This document shows positions 42,365 through 54,716 of a DNA stretch of 64,000 bases, in pieces. The stretch is from Meloidogyne chitwoodi. Its lineage: Eukaryota > Nematoda > Chromadorea > Rhabditida > Meloidogynidae. The position numbers were made by a program, and so were the translations under genes. The first letter of the stretch is position 1, and each line of letters opens with the position of its first letter. The notes beneath the pieces are model-generated. The model was not told where the DNA came from and searched no databases. It saw only the letters and a program-made list of their open reading frames with translations. The stretch spans positions 806,001 to 870,000 of the forward strand of contig JACZZP010000007.1 of assembly GCA_015183035.1 (NCBI GenBank), written 5' to 3'.

Positions 42365-43495
42365 ATTTTTTTGAAAAATTTTTTAGTTAAAGCTTTAGAA
42401 ACAACTTGACTTGTGAAGCATTTAAACTAAATTATAAAATTTAAATATAAAAATTAAAAAAATATTCTTGTAAAAAACAATTATTTAAAATTTTTTGTCA
42501 AAGCAAATTTTTTATTTTTATAAACAAATGTAAGTATATTCGTTATTAAAATGCTCAAGGTAAGTATAACCTTTTGTCATCCTTGATTATATTTTTAAAT
42601 TTTAACTTATTCCAATAAATATTTACCTCAAATAATTATAAATTAAACATTTTTTTGAATTATTATTTGGCAACAATTTTTAATTTTCAATTTAATTTTT
42701 ACAAAATTTAAAATAAAAATTAATTATTTTAAATTAATAAAGTGAAATATATTTATATATAAATATGTTATGAGGATTCACGTTAATAGCGTCTCTTGAG
42801 ACATTTAAGTAATCTTTACTAATGATGAACTCAAAAAGTGATTTCTCTATTGTTTTTTGTTACACCTAGCCGCCAATTTTTATATGATAAATTAAATTTT
42901 ATTTATTTGTATTTATAATTTTTGAGCAAAATTTTTTAATAATTTATACTTTTAAAAAATGTTTCTCGAATTGAATTTCGCCTATGCCTAACGTGTTCAA
43001 TCATATTGTTTTATATTCTTAGTATGAGTTAAATAGATTATAAATATATAAATGCCCACAAATGAGTTTCACCATTTGCTGATACTCCTTTTTTTCTGTA
43101 TTCGTACCTATCATGTAGAAGTAAATCTTTATATTTTGTAGTCCTTGGCACATTTGATATCAACTTTGTATTATGTTTATTTCTATTTTTACTATTTTTT
43201 CTACATGTCAATTATTAAAAAAAACGATTAACTGAATTAATGACGAGCGTAGATGCTTTAGTAAATCTTAGTACATAAGGGACCGTGCACGACCAATAGG
43301 CAGGTCCCATTTAACAGTTAATTGAAACATTTTTTCATTAAATCTTCAATTTTATACAACGAAATTTAAAAATACAAATTTTATTAAATATAAAGACAAT
43401 TTTTCAAAATTTATTTTTTTTATTTTATATTTCCGTCGATTTTCTTAATAGGATTTTTATAATATTTTATAAATTAAATTCGTTTTTTAGCGTAT

Positions 43496-43881
43496 CTAAT
43501 CAAAAATTCTATTATTTATTGTGAATGGAAAAGATACATTCATATTCGAGAATTTAAATTTATCCGAGAAAAACCCAAATGTTTGCCCTCGCTCTCCGTC
43601 ATTCACTATTCTTAATGATGAAGGCGTTCCAATGTAGTCATGTGGAATCGGTGGAAATTTATTTAGAATTCTATAGTTGAATTTTTTAAGATTTTCTCTA
43701 TTAAAAATTATAATGTTGTCATTAGTTCTTTTAACAAATGTAGGAAAATTCTGTCTTGAAGACATATTAGTTTGATAATTGTTATAGTCCTTTTTTGAGA
43801 CTGGTTCTTGTTTCTTATTATCATTTTGTAAACTTTTTTTCTTAGTTATATTGCCTTTTTTCTGATCACTGAATTTTTCTT
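43496..43881 (-). pseudogene. NADAR-domain gene fragment, copy 2 (truncated)
   Basis: Starts after a TTTTTTTTCAG acceptor and is in frame through the polar lead-in into MSSRQNFPTF and the FSN motif, but similarity to copy 1 ends abruptly after NNRIF at 43498. The C-terminal half is missing. Copy 1 is longer but has a base deletion and a nonsense codon, so neither is functional as it stands. Confidence 0.6.
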
Positions 43882-44024
43882 CTGAAAAAAAATTTACTAC
43901 AGATTATATTTCCTTTTTTGCTTTAATCCTTACTCTTTTTTCTATGCTTTTAATCTTTCAATTCTTTAGTAACTTCGGCTGAAAAGAAAAATTTTCTTAA
44001 TTGCCCAGAATATTTTAACTTTAA

Positions 44025-44290
44025 AAAAAATTTAATTTTCTATTCTTTATTTTATATGACTTATTCCTCTTTTTAATCTTTTGTTAAATTGATAGGTTAA
44101 AAAAATTCTTTTCAGACAAACAAACTAATACTTTGTTACAAAAATATTTTTATCCTTTCGTTTTCTTTTCTTTACTTTTATTAATCGGCTGAATTTTTAT
44201 GCACATGTCTAGTAAAACAATTTTTATTACAACAATATAGATATATTTTTTGCCTAGAGCCGAATAAAAAAATTCTGAGAGAAAAAAGTG
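44025..44290 (-). repeat. Inverted counterpart of 18361-18618
   Basis: Reverse complement of the block beside NADAR copy 1, while the adjoining sequence is in direct orientation. Confidence 0.75.
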
Positions 44291-44542
44291 AATCTTTTCT
44301 TTCTAAGGAAAAAAAATGACTCTTCCCTTTTTCTAGAAAAAATGTGAATGAGCGTCGCTTTTTGACTTAGCTAAAGTACACTTTTCTTAGTCAATTGAAA
44401 AAAAACTAATATATTTAAATAGTTAAATAAAAATGAACGACAAAAAATAAAAAATTTTTAAATTATTTTAGAATTTAAGAAAAGAATAGAGAAGAAGAAA
44501 AAAATTTATGTCTTGATTTCGCTTTATGAAATTATGAAGAAC

Positions 44543-44688
44543 GAGGCAACTCTTCCTGGGAGGGTCCCAGACTTGAGATGGGACCTGGGTGGGTTTCTCT
44601 TTCCTCCTCAGGTGGTCCAAGATCAGGGATGGGACTCAGCCAGGACGAGGCAACTCGTCCTGGGAGGGTCCCAGACTTGAGATGGGAA
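44543..44688 (+). repeat. Two direct copies of a ~42-bp GC-rich word, 104 bp apart
   Basis: GGGAGGGTCCCAGACTTGAG occurs in both copies, each preceded by GAGGCAACTC.TCCT. The start of a GC-rich block that continues into the minisatellite. Confidence 0.65.
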
Positions 44689-45237
44689 CATTTGGGATGG
44701 TACCCTGAATTTCAGTGGATTTAAAACTCGCTTATGAAAAAATTTTTTTTCATAAGTTTTTTTTATTTTTTAGAGTAATGGAGCATCCCGTTCAAAAAAA
44801 AGAGGGCACTTAAGGCTGCAGCACGCCTCAACAATAATTAAAAATATTTGTTTTAAAATTATTTTTATTTATTTTTTTTTTGAATAAAATTTTTTCTATT
44901 TATTTATTTAATTATTGAATTATTATTTATTTAATTAAGTTTATATATAAAAAAATTTTTTTATATAAATAATTTTAAAAAAAAAAATTTTTATTCATTA
45001 TTATTATTAAAAACCAGCGTAGGTATGCTCAGATCAGTGTATAAAATTATGGGGAAAATTAATAACATGGGGAACATTAAAAAAATACTTTAGGGAGAAG
45101 CGCCGGGGGGATTGAAAATATTTTGGGCGTTGAAAGCCTGCGGCTTTAAAAGGGTCCTAGCAGGGATTTTTGCTTGGAATAAGTGCGTCATGAGCGGTGT
45201 GAAGTTGTGGTGGGTAAAAGTCGTGTGGGTGCCAAAG

Positions 45238-45830
45238 TGGTGGTGCAACCCTCCGGCGTTTGAGGGCCTTCGGCCCTCAAACGCCCCGCTAAAGTTTGGA
45301 AATTTTGTGGTGGGTTAAAAGTCGTGGTGGAGGCAAAAGTGGTGGTGCAACCCTCCGGCGTTTGAGGGCCTTCGGCCCTCAAACGCCCCGCTAATGTTTG
45401 GAAATTTTGTGGTGGGTTAAAAGTGGTGGTTGAGGCAAAAGTGGTGGTGCAACACTCCGGCGTTTGAGGGCCTTCGGCCCTCAAACGCCCCGCTAAACTT
45501 TGGAAATTTTGTGGTGGGTTAAAAGTCGTGGTGGAGGCAAAAGTGGTGGTGCAACCCTCCGGCGTTTGAGGGCCTTCGGCCCTCAAACGCCCCGCTAATG
45601 TTTGGAAATTTTGTGGTGGGTTAAAAGTGGTGGTTGAGGCAAAAGTGGTGGTGTTGTGGTGGATTAAAATTCGTGATGGGTGCCAAAGTGGTGGTTCAAC
45701 CCTCCGTCGTTTGAGGGCCTTCGGCCCTCAAACGCCCCGCTAAAGTTTGGAAGGTTGTGGTGGGTGCCAAAGTCGTGGTGCAACTCTCCGGCGTTTGAGG
45801 GCCTTCAACCCTCAAACGGCCAGTGAACCA
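45238..45830 (+). repeat. 102-bp minisatellite with a perfect palindrome per unit
   Basis: Four units begin at 45247, 45349, 45451 and 45553 (AACCCTCCGG), exactly 102 bp apart. Two partial, rearranged units follow at about 45699 and 45782. Each unit contains GCGTTTGAGGGCC, TTC, and its reverse complement. 102 is divisible by three, so the minus strand stays open as a 34-residue protein repeat; I treat that as a by-product of the period. Strikingly GC-rich for this window. Confidence 0.9.
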
Positions 45831-47550
45831 CCTCAACCGAAACTTTAACCCCCCGCAACTTAGTCAAAGTTCATTCAAAAATTTTACAAAAAATATTTTT
45901 GGACTCCTCTCGTCAAGGGCTTTCAAATGATATATCATTTGGCCCCCATACTTTAATTTTTTGGAAGGTGCCTTTTTGGCCTCAAAATATTGAAGATTTT
46001 ATGCCAAAAATTTAAAAAAATCATAACTTTTTGAAAAGTAACCTTATTTGAATATTTTAAACTTTAAAAGATTCCAAAAATTATGCTTAATCTAATAAAA
46101 ATACTTTCCATCCAGTTTAATGGCAAAAATCCAAAAAACCGAAAGATTTCGAATTATCAGAAATTCGACCCTAACTACCCCTATCCCTAACATTTTTAAA
46201 ATTTTTCTTCACTCTTAAAATAGAATTTTTTACTTCATCTATTAAACTTTGTTTTACTCAAATCCGGCCAAAGTTCGCAAAGTTAAGGTCGATTGAATTT
46301 TTCGGAAAATATCCAATAGGGGTACTCATTTGGAAAAATTTTGAAAAATTTTTTTTTCGTAAAAATGACTTTTATGGTGTATAAACACAAAAATTTAAAA
46401 AATTTTATCGAAAAGTTACGGTCAAAAAATCGTCAGAGTCCAAATCACTTTTCGGACTTAATTCTCAGAGACTCAAGTGGACCTCAACATATGATATGTT
46501 TTTTGGATCGTCAAAGGATGTTCTACAACATAGGCTATTGAAATCCGGTTTTGCACGCCGAATTCAAAAATTGACCCATGTGTTCACCACTTTTTGAATC
46601 AAATCGCCCCAATCAATCATCACAGACTCAAGTACTTTTGGCTACAAATGTCTCAACTTAGCCAAAACTATCGGCCTCATATTTACATTCAAAAAAGCAA
46701 TTTAAATTTTCAATCGGCCATTTCAGTGCCACACTCAAGTCTGGCACCAAAATGACCCATCCCATTTAATTCCCCATATCCGATTACCCATTATCCCTCC
46801 CAGACTTTTCCCCGTATTTCCCCCCGTTCTCTTAATAGCATTTCCAATTTTTCGTCACTAAGCATATCCATGGACAAAATGACAGCATTTAAAAAGGGTT
46901 AATCACGCAAAACGCATATTAGAATCGATTTTTTCTAAAAATTTTTTTTTTGTTTAACATCTACTAATCGATCTTAAGTGCCCTCCCAGCGGAAGCTTTC
47001 CGATATCTCCGGCCGCTTCAAAGTTAGCACTCGGACAATGGTCGTTTCGGTGCGAAAAGTTCATCGCAGGGAAAAATCCATATTTTTCCCAGAAGCCCCA
47101 GCACAAGTACCCAGCAAGATGTCAAATTTCCGGACCTCACATGTTAAAGGGTAAAGCGTAATTTTATCAAAACCGCGAGTTGCCTTGTTTTTATATATAT
47201 ATTAAAAAGTAATTATAAAATAAATAATATTAATTGAATCATTGATAATTAAATTTAACTTAACAAGTTATTTTGGAGGAGAAGGAGTAAATATTAAAAA
47301 ATATTAAAGTAATTAATTAATTAAAAAAAATATATAAATCATTAAATAGAAGAAGAGGAGGATGAAAAAATTTTTTAATACAAAAATAACATTAATGAAA
47401 TTAATTATTAAATGAAATTAATTATCAAATAAATTTAATTTAAAAAAATATATAAATAGGGAGGAGGAGTAATATTAAATATTAAAAAATAAAAAATTAA
47501 ATTGGGAGGAGTATATATTAAAAATTAATTAAAAAAAGTGGATGAGGATT
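45831..47550. other. Moderate-GC non-coding DNA, then AT-rich
   Basis: 45831-47165 is less AT-rich than most of the window and looks like the continuation of the element or satellite that contains the minisatellite. No reading frame resembles a known family. 47166-47550 is AT-rich with GGAGGAG words. Confidence 0.35.
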
Positions 47551-47560
47551 AAATAATTTA

Positions 47561-48569
47561 CTATATTTTAAAAACAGAAACTCTTCGAAAAATACCTTCT
47601 GTACGACAAAGCACACATCTAATGGGATTAATAATTTCACCCGGCTTTGCGCGTAATATTTGCTTCTCACGATGTTCCAAATAATTTTGCAGACACCGGT
47701 AACAGTGTGTCATATGGCCGCACGGTTGAATTGTTATTGGCCTTAGATCCAAGCATATAGCACATTTTTTTCTTTTCTCAGAATAAATCCTTTAATAGGT
47801 TTTTCCTCTTCAGTTGGGCGTCGATTGATACGCGCATTATTTTGTTCTAGCTCTTGTTGTTGTTGTTTAGTAATACACATGACAGGCAAACCACATCTGT
47901 GTTTGGTATCACAACAATCGCTCTCTCTACAATTTTTCATTTTTTCATCTTTAACTTAATTAAAAAATTTTTAATTATAAAAAATTTTGAGAGGAGGAGG
48001 AGGAAGCCTAATGATGAGTAAATTAATTAAATAATTTTCAGTTATAAAAAATTTTGGGAGGAGGAGGAGTAATGAGGAGTAAATTAATTAAAAAAAAAAT
48101 TCTTACTTTCTTCTAAATATTGTTTGCGTTGCTTTTCAGTTTCTAAATAAAGCTCCAAACGTTCATGGAATTTTTCATCTCTAACTTTTGAAGGTGACTC
48201 TCGTTCAGCAGAACGAGTCTCATGCTTAAAACGTTTTGAAGAAAAATATGGAGCTGGATACAGAACTGTTACTAATATTTAGTTTTCAATTTGGTAAATT
48301 TTTAATAATTATATTTTAATTTTTTAAATTATCATCATCTTTTGAGTAAATTATTATAGTGTAAAAAACAAAAAAAAGAGAATAAATAAATGATAAAGAA
48401 CAGCTGTTAATACCAATCAATCACATAAAAATAATAATTAATATAATAACAATAATAAAATAATAATTATATTTTAAAAATATTTAACTGTACTTACATC
48501 ATTCCTGCACATTGTTTTAATGTCCTCTTTATCACTACATTTCATATACCTATTTTCGTTCAATGTCAT
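47561..48569 (-). pseudogene. RING-HC finger gene, multi-exon, with a frame break
   Basis: Probable exons: 48569-48498 (ATG, 24 codons, donor GTAAGT); about 48284-48107 (Lys/Glu-rich helix ending YLEE, donor GTAAGA); 47948-about 47765 (after TTAAAG; NCRESDCCDTKHRCG Cys-rich part); then the RING to 47561. Zinc ligands: CAIC, CGH.THCYRC and CVLC, in C3HC4-type spacing. RING-HC proteins are usually E3 ubiquitin ligases. Between the third part and the RING the frame shifts by one base at a run of seven A (47765-47771 region), so it is a pseudogene, a sequencing error, or an unrecognised splice. Exon 1 does not join exon 2 in phase by the sites I can see. Confidence 0.5.
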
Positions 48570-48769
48570 AATAGAGATTCTCCAAAATACGTTGAATTTT
48601 CATTAATTTTGCTTCATATTAAATAAATGAGATTTAATAAATATAATTTATTTTATTATGATTTATATATCTATTTATCTTTAAATAAATATAATTTTAT
48701 GAAACAAACTTTAATTTTCTATAATCGTCAAATTAAGTATTACAAATAGTATATATAAAGTAATAATTT

Positions 48770-49260
48770 AACATATTTTTATCTTATTATTTTTAAAATT
48801 TATTAATTTAAATTAATATATTTTTCAATTTTTGAAAGCTCTTTTAGAAATTTTTTATTGAATATTTTAACAAATATAAAAAATAAAAATAATAATATTT
48901 TTTAGGCGAAGTTTTAGTTTCATCTACCATTATATATGTAATAAAATTACGAGTTTTTGTTAATACACTATATGTGAATGAGCTCTTCCTTTGCATGTTT
49001 TTAATACATTGCCAAAATTATTCATTTATATTAATTATATTTTTAATTGATTATTTATTAATTTTATAAAAAATTAATTCGAAGTTCCTTTCCTCAGTTC
49101 TTAATTTTCACATTTTTTGTACAAATTCTATTATGTTCGGCAATTCTAATTCTTGAATAAATGCGACAAAGTTTGATCATGTGCTAAGCATTAAGATTTA
49201 TTTATTAAAAAAAGTGAAATGCTCAATCTTCCATTATTTTGTCATATATAATTTTATTCA
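48770..49260 (-). pseudogene. PIF1/Helitron-type helicase relic, copy 2
   Basis: Diverged relative of 25248-25925 and 50690-51140. The helicase tail near 49130-49200 is no longer in one frame. Confidence 0.4.
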
Positions 49261-49615
49261 AGGTCTAAATAAAATTATTTCTTCTTTTTATTTAATTTTA
49301 ATTTATAGTTCATGTTTGGCCATGGTTGTAAATTGACATGGAGATGGCATCACGTTCGTTTAATACCATTCACATTTTTGCGCTACGAAAATTTTTTGGC
49401 AATTTAATTAGTTATTGATGTGTACAGATAAATGTATTTTTTAATTTAATATTTTACAGACTATATTAGTTTAAAATAAATTTATTTCTACATATTTTTT
49501 AATTTTAAATAGAAATATCATGTATTTTGGGGCAAGAATTTTATTTGACAATTCTCATTTCTTTTTGCGCATCAACCTCCAGTTAAATTTTTATAATTAT
49601 ATATTAAATAATAAC

Positions 49616-49721
49616 CTATATTTGCCAATGCTGCGTTCGCCCTTTGTTTATCAAAAAACCTTGTTCTTTTTCTGTTTTTATTCTGCTGCATTCGCTCTCG
49701 TTGCTCACGTGAAATAACCAT
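49616..49721 (-). CDS. Candidate first exon of an unknown gene
   Basis: Preceded by CTTTTCTCTTTTAG three bases before ATG, a strong nematode-type acceptor. It reads MVISREQRERMQQNKNRKRT, then FFDKQRANAALANI, and ends at a possible donor (G|GTTATT). The Glu/Arg/Gln-rich 'EQ-R---N' start resembles the leading helix of several nematode multi-copy families. Downstream exons not recognised; DNA around 49518-49560 recurs near 62580-62620. Confidence 0.35.
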
Positions 49722-49729
49722 TTTCTAAA

Positions 49730-50690
49730 AGAGAAAAGATGATAAATTTCATATTTAAACCACGAAAATTATAATAGATATAATAAGTAAAAATAATCAG
49801 CTTATTGAGTCGAAAGATCTTCTAAAATCTCGGTGACGTCTTGATTTACAGTATCTAGGGTTTTTACCATAGATTGATACAGTCATGAAACTGTTTATCA
49901 GAATGAAGGGGATTTTTGATCGGAAGATATTTAGAACATATTAATCTTTGGCTCAAAAGCCGTTACAAATAAGAAAATTGTAAAGAAAGAAAAAATTCTT
50001 TTAAATCTAATTAATTAAACTTTTTCCATATTTGGAAAAAAGAGAATGAAAGAGAAGATAAAAATTGCTTACTTGGCAAATATAAAATTATTTTTCAAAA
50101 ATACAGTATAATTAATACATATATTAAAATTATGATATTAATTTAAATAATTATTAAACAATATAATGTATAATATTAAATTTATAAATATATAAAAATT
50201 TAATTTTTTCTTTTTTTTTTAAATTAAGAAAGAATTATTAAAATATATAAAAAGAATTAAAATATAATTAAATTTATATCAAAATTATTAAAAATATATT
50301 TAAATATATATATAAATTTATAACGTTAATTTATGTTAAAAAAATTATTATTAATTAACCAAATTTAATATTTAAAAAAATTAATATTTTAACATTTAAA
50401 TTACCTATTTATTTATTTTTTCTTAACTTCTTTTGTATTTTACCTATCTTACTTAAGTTGAATTCTTTTTAATTTAAAAGTTTACTAACAGTTGTGCAGT
50501 TGGTTATCTTTTGTCCACTTATAAGGAGCGAAAATTATTTAATTATAAAAAAACTTAATTTAGTTTTTAATTTTTATTTAAAAAATATTTTTTTTCTTTT
50601 GTTTCATTTTTAATTCTTTTAATTAATTTTAAATATTTTAATAATTTTTATTTATTTCTTTCTCAAAATGTTTAAATTTACCATTACATA
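49730..50690. other. AT-rich intergenic DNA
   Basis: Almost pure A/T from 50000 on. Nothing recognised. Confidence 0.45.
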
Positions 50691-51440
50691 AATATAATAA
50701 AATTACATGTTTTGCTGATACATAACTAAAATTATTCATTAATATTAATTTAATTATATTTTTAATTTATTAATTTTATAAAAAATGAATTCGAGTTTTT
50801 TACCGAAGTTCTTACAATTAGTTTTTTTATATTTTTTCTTTTTTACTGCAACTTATTCATTAATTTAATATCTAATAAGAAATTAATTTTAAATTTATTA
50901 ATTCAAATTAATAAAATGATAATTCTAAATGATTCTGTTCTTTGAATTTTATTGAATTGGTTTAATGGTAATTTATAAGCATTTTTTATTTTAAATTTTT
51001 TTAAATATATTTTGTAAACTTATTTTCAAATTTTTATTCAAACTCGGTTATGTTCGTCGATTCTAACTCTTGACGTTGCGACATAAATTTGACCATGTGA
51101 GAAAAATTGAGAATTATTAATTAAAAAAATAAAATGCCTATATCTATCTAAAAAATTCATTAAGGCTATTACTTAAATTAATATTTCCCTCCACCATTTT
51201 TGAATAAAATTATTAAATATTTTTTATTTTTGATAAAAATAAATTTATTAATTATAAAATCTCAAAAATATACATTTTATTGATTTTTTCTTTTCTACTT
51301 ATATTTAAATAAATTTGTTTTATTTATTCTTTATCGTTTTAGAATAATAAAATAGTTTTTTTATTTAACATTTTCTAATAAATTTTTCATTGATTGAACA
51401 TTTAATCGTCCAGGTATCATCAGATTTTTCTGAAATTCAG
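50690..51440 (-). pseudogene. PIF1/Helitron-type helicase C-terminal relic, copy 3
   Basis: Close copy of 25500-26260. The minus-strand frame near 51110-51040 reads FFSHGQIYVATSRVR, keeping the PIF1/Helitron SHGQLYVA-SR signature. No upstream helicase motifs remain. Confidence 0.5.
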
Positions 51441-51635
51441 AAACTGTTGTAAACACAACGGTGAGATCTGCTTTATGTCCTTGCGACATATCAACTGTTG
51501 TAAAGTACTCGGAAATTATTTTTATTTTTCTTTATTTTTAATCATAGGTTTAAAATTATTTCAAATTTAATTTTAAAAATTTATTTTTTTCACAATCAAG
51601 AAATTGTATATAGTAGTTATCCCTCACACTTTCTT

Positions 51636-51684
51636 CCCCTTTTCCCGCACTTTCCTAAAGGTTTAGAAAAGTGCGGGAAAGGGG
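51636..51684. repeat. GC-rich tight hairpin
   Basis: CCCCTTTTCCCGCACTTTC pairs with GAAAAGTGCGGGAAAGGGG almost fully. The centre is only a 2-nt spacer, so it would form a cruciform rather than a miRNA-type loop. Confidence 0.55.
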
Positions 51685-52529
51685 GGCGGGGTTTATAAGC
51701 CAAAAGGGAGAGGATTGTAAACCAATAGATTTTTTGAAAGAGTAAATGGAAGTGTGGCTCCGCCCCTTTTTTATTTTTTATCTTGTAATTAAAAGGTGTG
51801 AATTAAAAAAATAAAAAGCAGGCAATTTTTATTTAAAAGCATTTTCAGTAAAAGAATAAAAAAGCACAAACATTATTTAATTAAGATAATAAAAAAAAAA
51901 CTTTTTTAAAATAATATCAGAAATTAATTCACTAAATTTTTTTCAAATAATAAAAAAGTTTTAAGAAATTAGTTCACACTTCTACTACATAATTCTGTAG
52001 TATATATTATTTGATTTTTGGCTTAAGTTAAATAAAAAAGAGTTGATAGAATAACAAAAAAATTGTAAATGTTTCTGACCTTTCATTTAAATCTTTGTTA
52101 ATAGATTATCTAGAAAATTGATTAATAAAATTTTTACTTTTTTACAACAAGATCAGCTTATCAGAAGAGGATTTTCTTTGTAAAATTTTGTACATAACGA
52201 AGACACATTGTTAACCGATACAAAATGTCAATCATTATTCTTATTTGTGTTAATAAAAACTAAACTCCTTTTATTTGCCTTAAGACAAAAAATCAAATAA
52301 TATATACTAATAAATTATATAATAGAAAAAAATCCCCTCAGAAAACCCCCTTTAATTTTTTGTCATGAAGTTTCGTTCATCGTTTTTTTTTTTCTTAATC
52401 TCGATGATCTCGAATATATTTAAACATATAGTCAAAGAATGTAATGTTTGATTTATTTACTTGAACTTGTTGTTTGATCACTTAAATATTTTTTAAGAAA
52501 AAATAAAATTCATTTGTTACTTACAACTT

Positions 52530-52923
52530 ATTAAATAATTGTTCATTTTTGTTTGTTTATCTTCTTGTATATTAACAAAACTCATTAGTTTATTAAGCTC
52601 GATATCATTAAAATTAGTAATATGTTTCATATCAAACATTTTCTCTTTGATGTTATTTATATCATTTTTAATAGTAAGATACTCTGCGCCCGTCAAAGGA
52701 CGTAAAAATAAATCTTTTTTCGGAGTACTTTCGTAATTTCACTTCTTTTAATCATTTGTTGAAAAATAATTTTTAAAGGTTTAGCTTAAAAAAAAAGAGA
52801 TCAAAAAAAATAAAAAATAATAATTACTTTGGCGTTTTTTTGCAACTTTGATTAATATTTCTTTGTATGTTAATTTTGGCTTGCTTTTGAAAGCGTCGAA
52901 TATAAGTTGTCTATAACTCTCCA
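52530..52923 (-). pseudogene. Two-exon frameshifted gene of a repeated unknown family
   Basis: Exon 1 starts at 52923 (MESYRQLIFDAFKSKPKLTY) and ends at a GTAATT donor. Exon 2 starts after TTTTTTTTTAAG near 52788. In phase it stops at FYVL; one frame over, the sequence continues RPLTGAEYLTIKNDINNIKEK. The LTG-EY-TIKNDI block recurs at 63520-63640 and, damaged, at 39680-39790. The frame change marks it as broken. Function unknown. Confidence 0.4.
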
Positions 52924-52936
52924 TATTTAAATTTTA

Positions 52937-54716
52937 TCAAATTTCTAAAAAAAGGAATATATTAATGGGGATCGAGTTACAAACATCCAAAAATCGAATA
53001 ACAATTCTAGAACATCTAATAAGAACTTGTTCCTCACAACAAATTTTTTGACAAGTTTCCGGCCCTTTTGATTCAAAAAAGTATTTAACAGGATGGACGA
53101 AATTTTTAAAATCTTCATCTGTTGTATTCAAATACCCCCCTTTGTGCCAAGCATAACGAAGGAATTGGACAAATTTTGGTGATAGAGTTGCCGATGTACT
53201 AAACTTTGTAGTTTTACAATTTCGTCTCTTGCATGTAAATTGACCGGTAGATCATCGAGTATAACTCTATCAGAAAATCGCCTCACAATTTGCTTCCAAG
53301 TTCTTAATTTTTTATTTTTTTTATTTCATGGAAAAAAACCGAAAAAGGTATAAATCAGCCGGTTGTGCTATTCCCGTACACCCTGGAGGAATTGTTTGTA
53401 TAAAAAGGTCATCCAACACCACTCTTTCTGAAGTACCCTCTTTTTCTCCAATAACACTGTTCCATGTAGGCCAAGAATCGAGTAGAAACACAGTTTTTTT
53501 CCAGAAATAAGTGGCAATAAAATATCAGTGACAAACTTTTTCGTTATCTCTTTGGTCATAATATGGGATCTACCAGCAATTGACAAAATATTTTCAGCCT
53601 TAAAATTTTGAATAATTTTTCACTAAAAATTTCTAACTTGGAAAATTCCCTTCTTCGGAAAAACACCATTTTTTTCTGCGATGACAATCAACATTGGACT
53701 ATAAAAAGTCCATCAGAAGAAAAAACGGGACAAATAGTATAAGAGTGAGTTGTAGCTCCAATACTTTGCACATATCCCTCGACTTTTTTTGCTCCAGAAA
53801 TTTCTAAAGTATGAGATGAATGGAGTTCAAGTTCAAACCCAGATTGGTCTGTGTTAAGAACCAATTCTGGGAGTTCCTTTGCAATAAGGGCTTTTGTATC
53901 AGAAACAAATTTGGCTGAATCTGCGTTTATTTTTTCTTGATTTTTAGCATATTTTTTTCCAACAAATTTGGTAATCTAAAATTATACCAAAGTAAATTAT
54001 ATTTTCGATTTATAGTCCCTAATGTACCTTTCGTGTTACAATATGCTTTCTTCTTTTAAAACCTTTTAGCCAATAAATTCCAGCTTTAAAGTTAGAACTT
54101 TTGTTTTCTGATTGTTTATTTAATTTTAGTGCCCATCGGCGAATATCAGAATTTTTGATGGGAAGATTCATTTTTCTTTTTCCAATAAAATACTCAAAAA
54201 GCAGGACATCTAAATTCTTGTAAGCCGAAATTTTGTCATTCATCGTAATTTCGAAACTATGATAATTAAACATTTCTACTAATAATTAAACAATAAATTA
54301 CTTTCTAAGTTTTTTTAAATCAGATTGTATTCTTATCCAACGAAAAGATTTTGACATTGAATTCAATGATCTGTATCCTTTTTGTGCACTTCTATAATAA
54401 ATGAGTGCTTTCTTTTTTTCATCGAATGTAATATGAGGGGACTTAATTTTTTTGGAGATGACAAATAATTTGAAGATGATGATGATTCTGATTTAAAATT
54501 AAGATTTTTTAATGTATAATTTAAGCCACTTGTTGGTGATTCATCCTCTTCACTTTCCATTTGGCTTTGCTCGTCCATTTCAAATTCATCATTCGATTCG
54601 ATCCCTTCCTTTACACAAATTTCGGCAAACTCATCATAGACCAAATCTTCAAAAAATTCTACTCCATTGTTGTCTTTGTTACATTTTTCTATGGAATTGA
54701 TGAGATCATAAGACAA
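52937..54716 (-). pseudogene. Tc5-like (pogo/CENP-B type) transposase, inactivated
   Basis: In order: an acidic Ser-rich N-terminus (54716-54363); a CENP-B-type DNA-binding domain (54273-54019; LPIKNSDIRRWALKL and GIYWLKGFKRRK); then the DDE_1 core. Catalytic residues: Asp in NTDQSGF (codon 53849-53847), Asp in LLDSWP (53479-53477), Asp in QPADLYLF (53356-53354). A Cys-rich Tc5-type tail (YAWHKGGY, VKYFF, CQKICCEEQVLIRCS) runs to 52937. At least three frame changes or stops separate these blocks, for example a TGA after FIVQC near 53700. Tc5 family is inferred from the tail. Confidence 0.8.

Noticed and set aside
45188..45586. 132-codon repetitive protein on the minus strand
   Set aside because: It exists because the minisatellite period is divisible by three and follows the array exactly. 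No start context or splice signal supports it.
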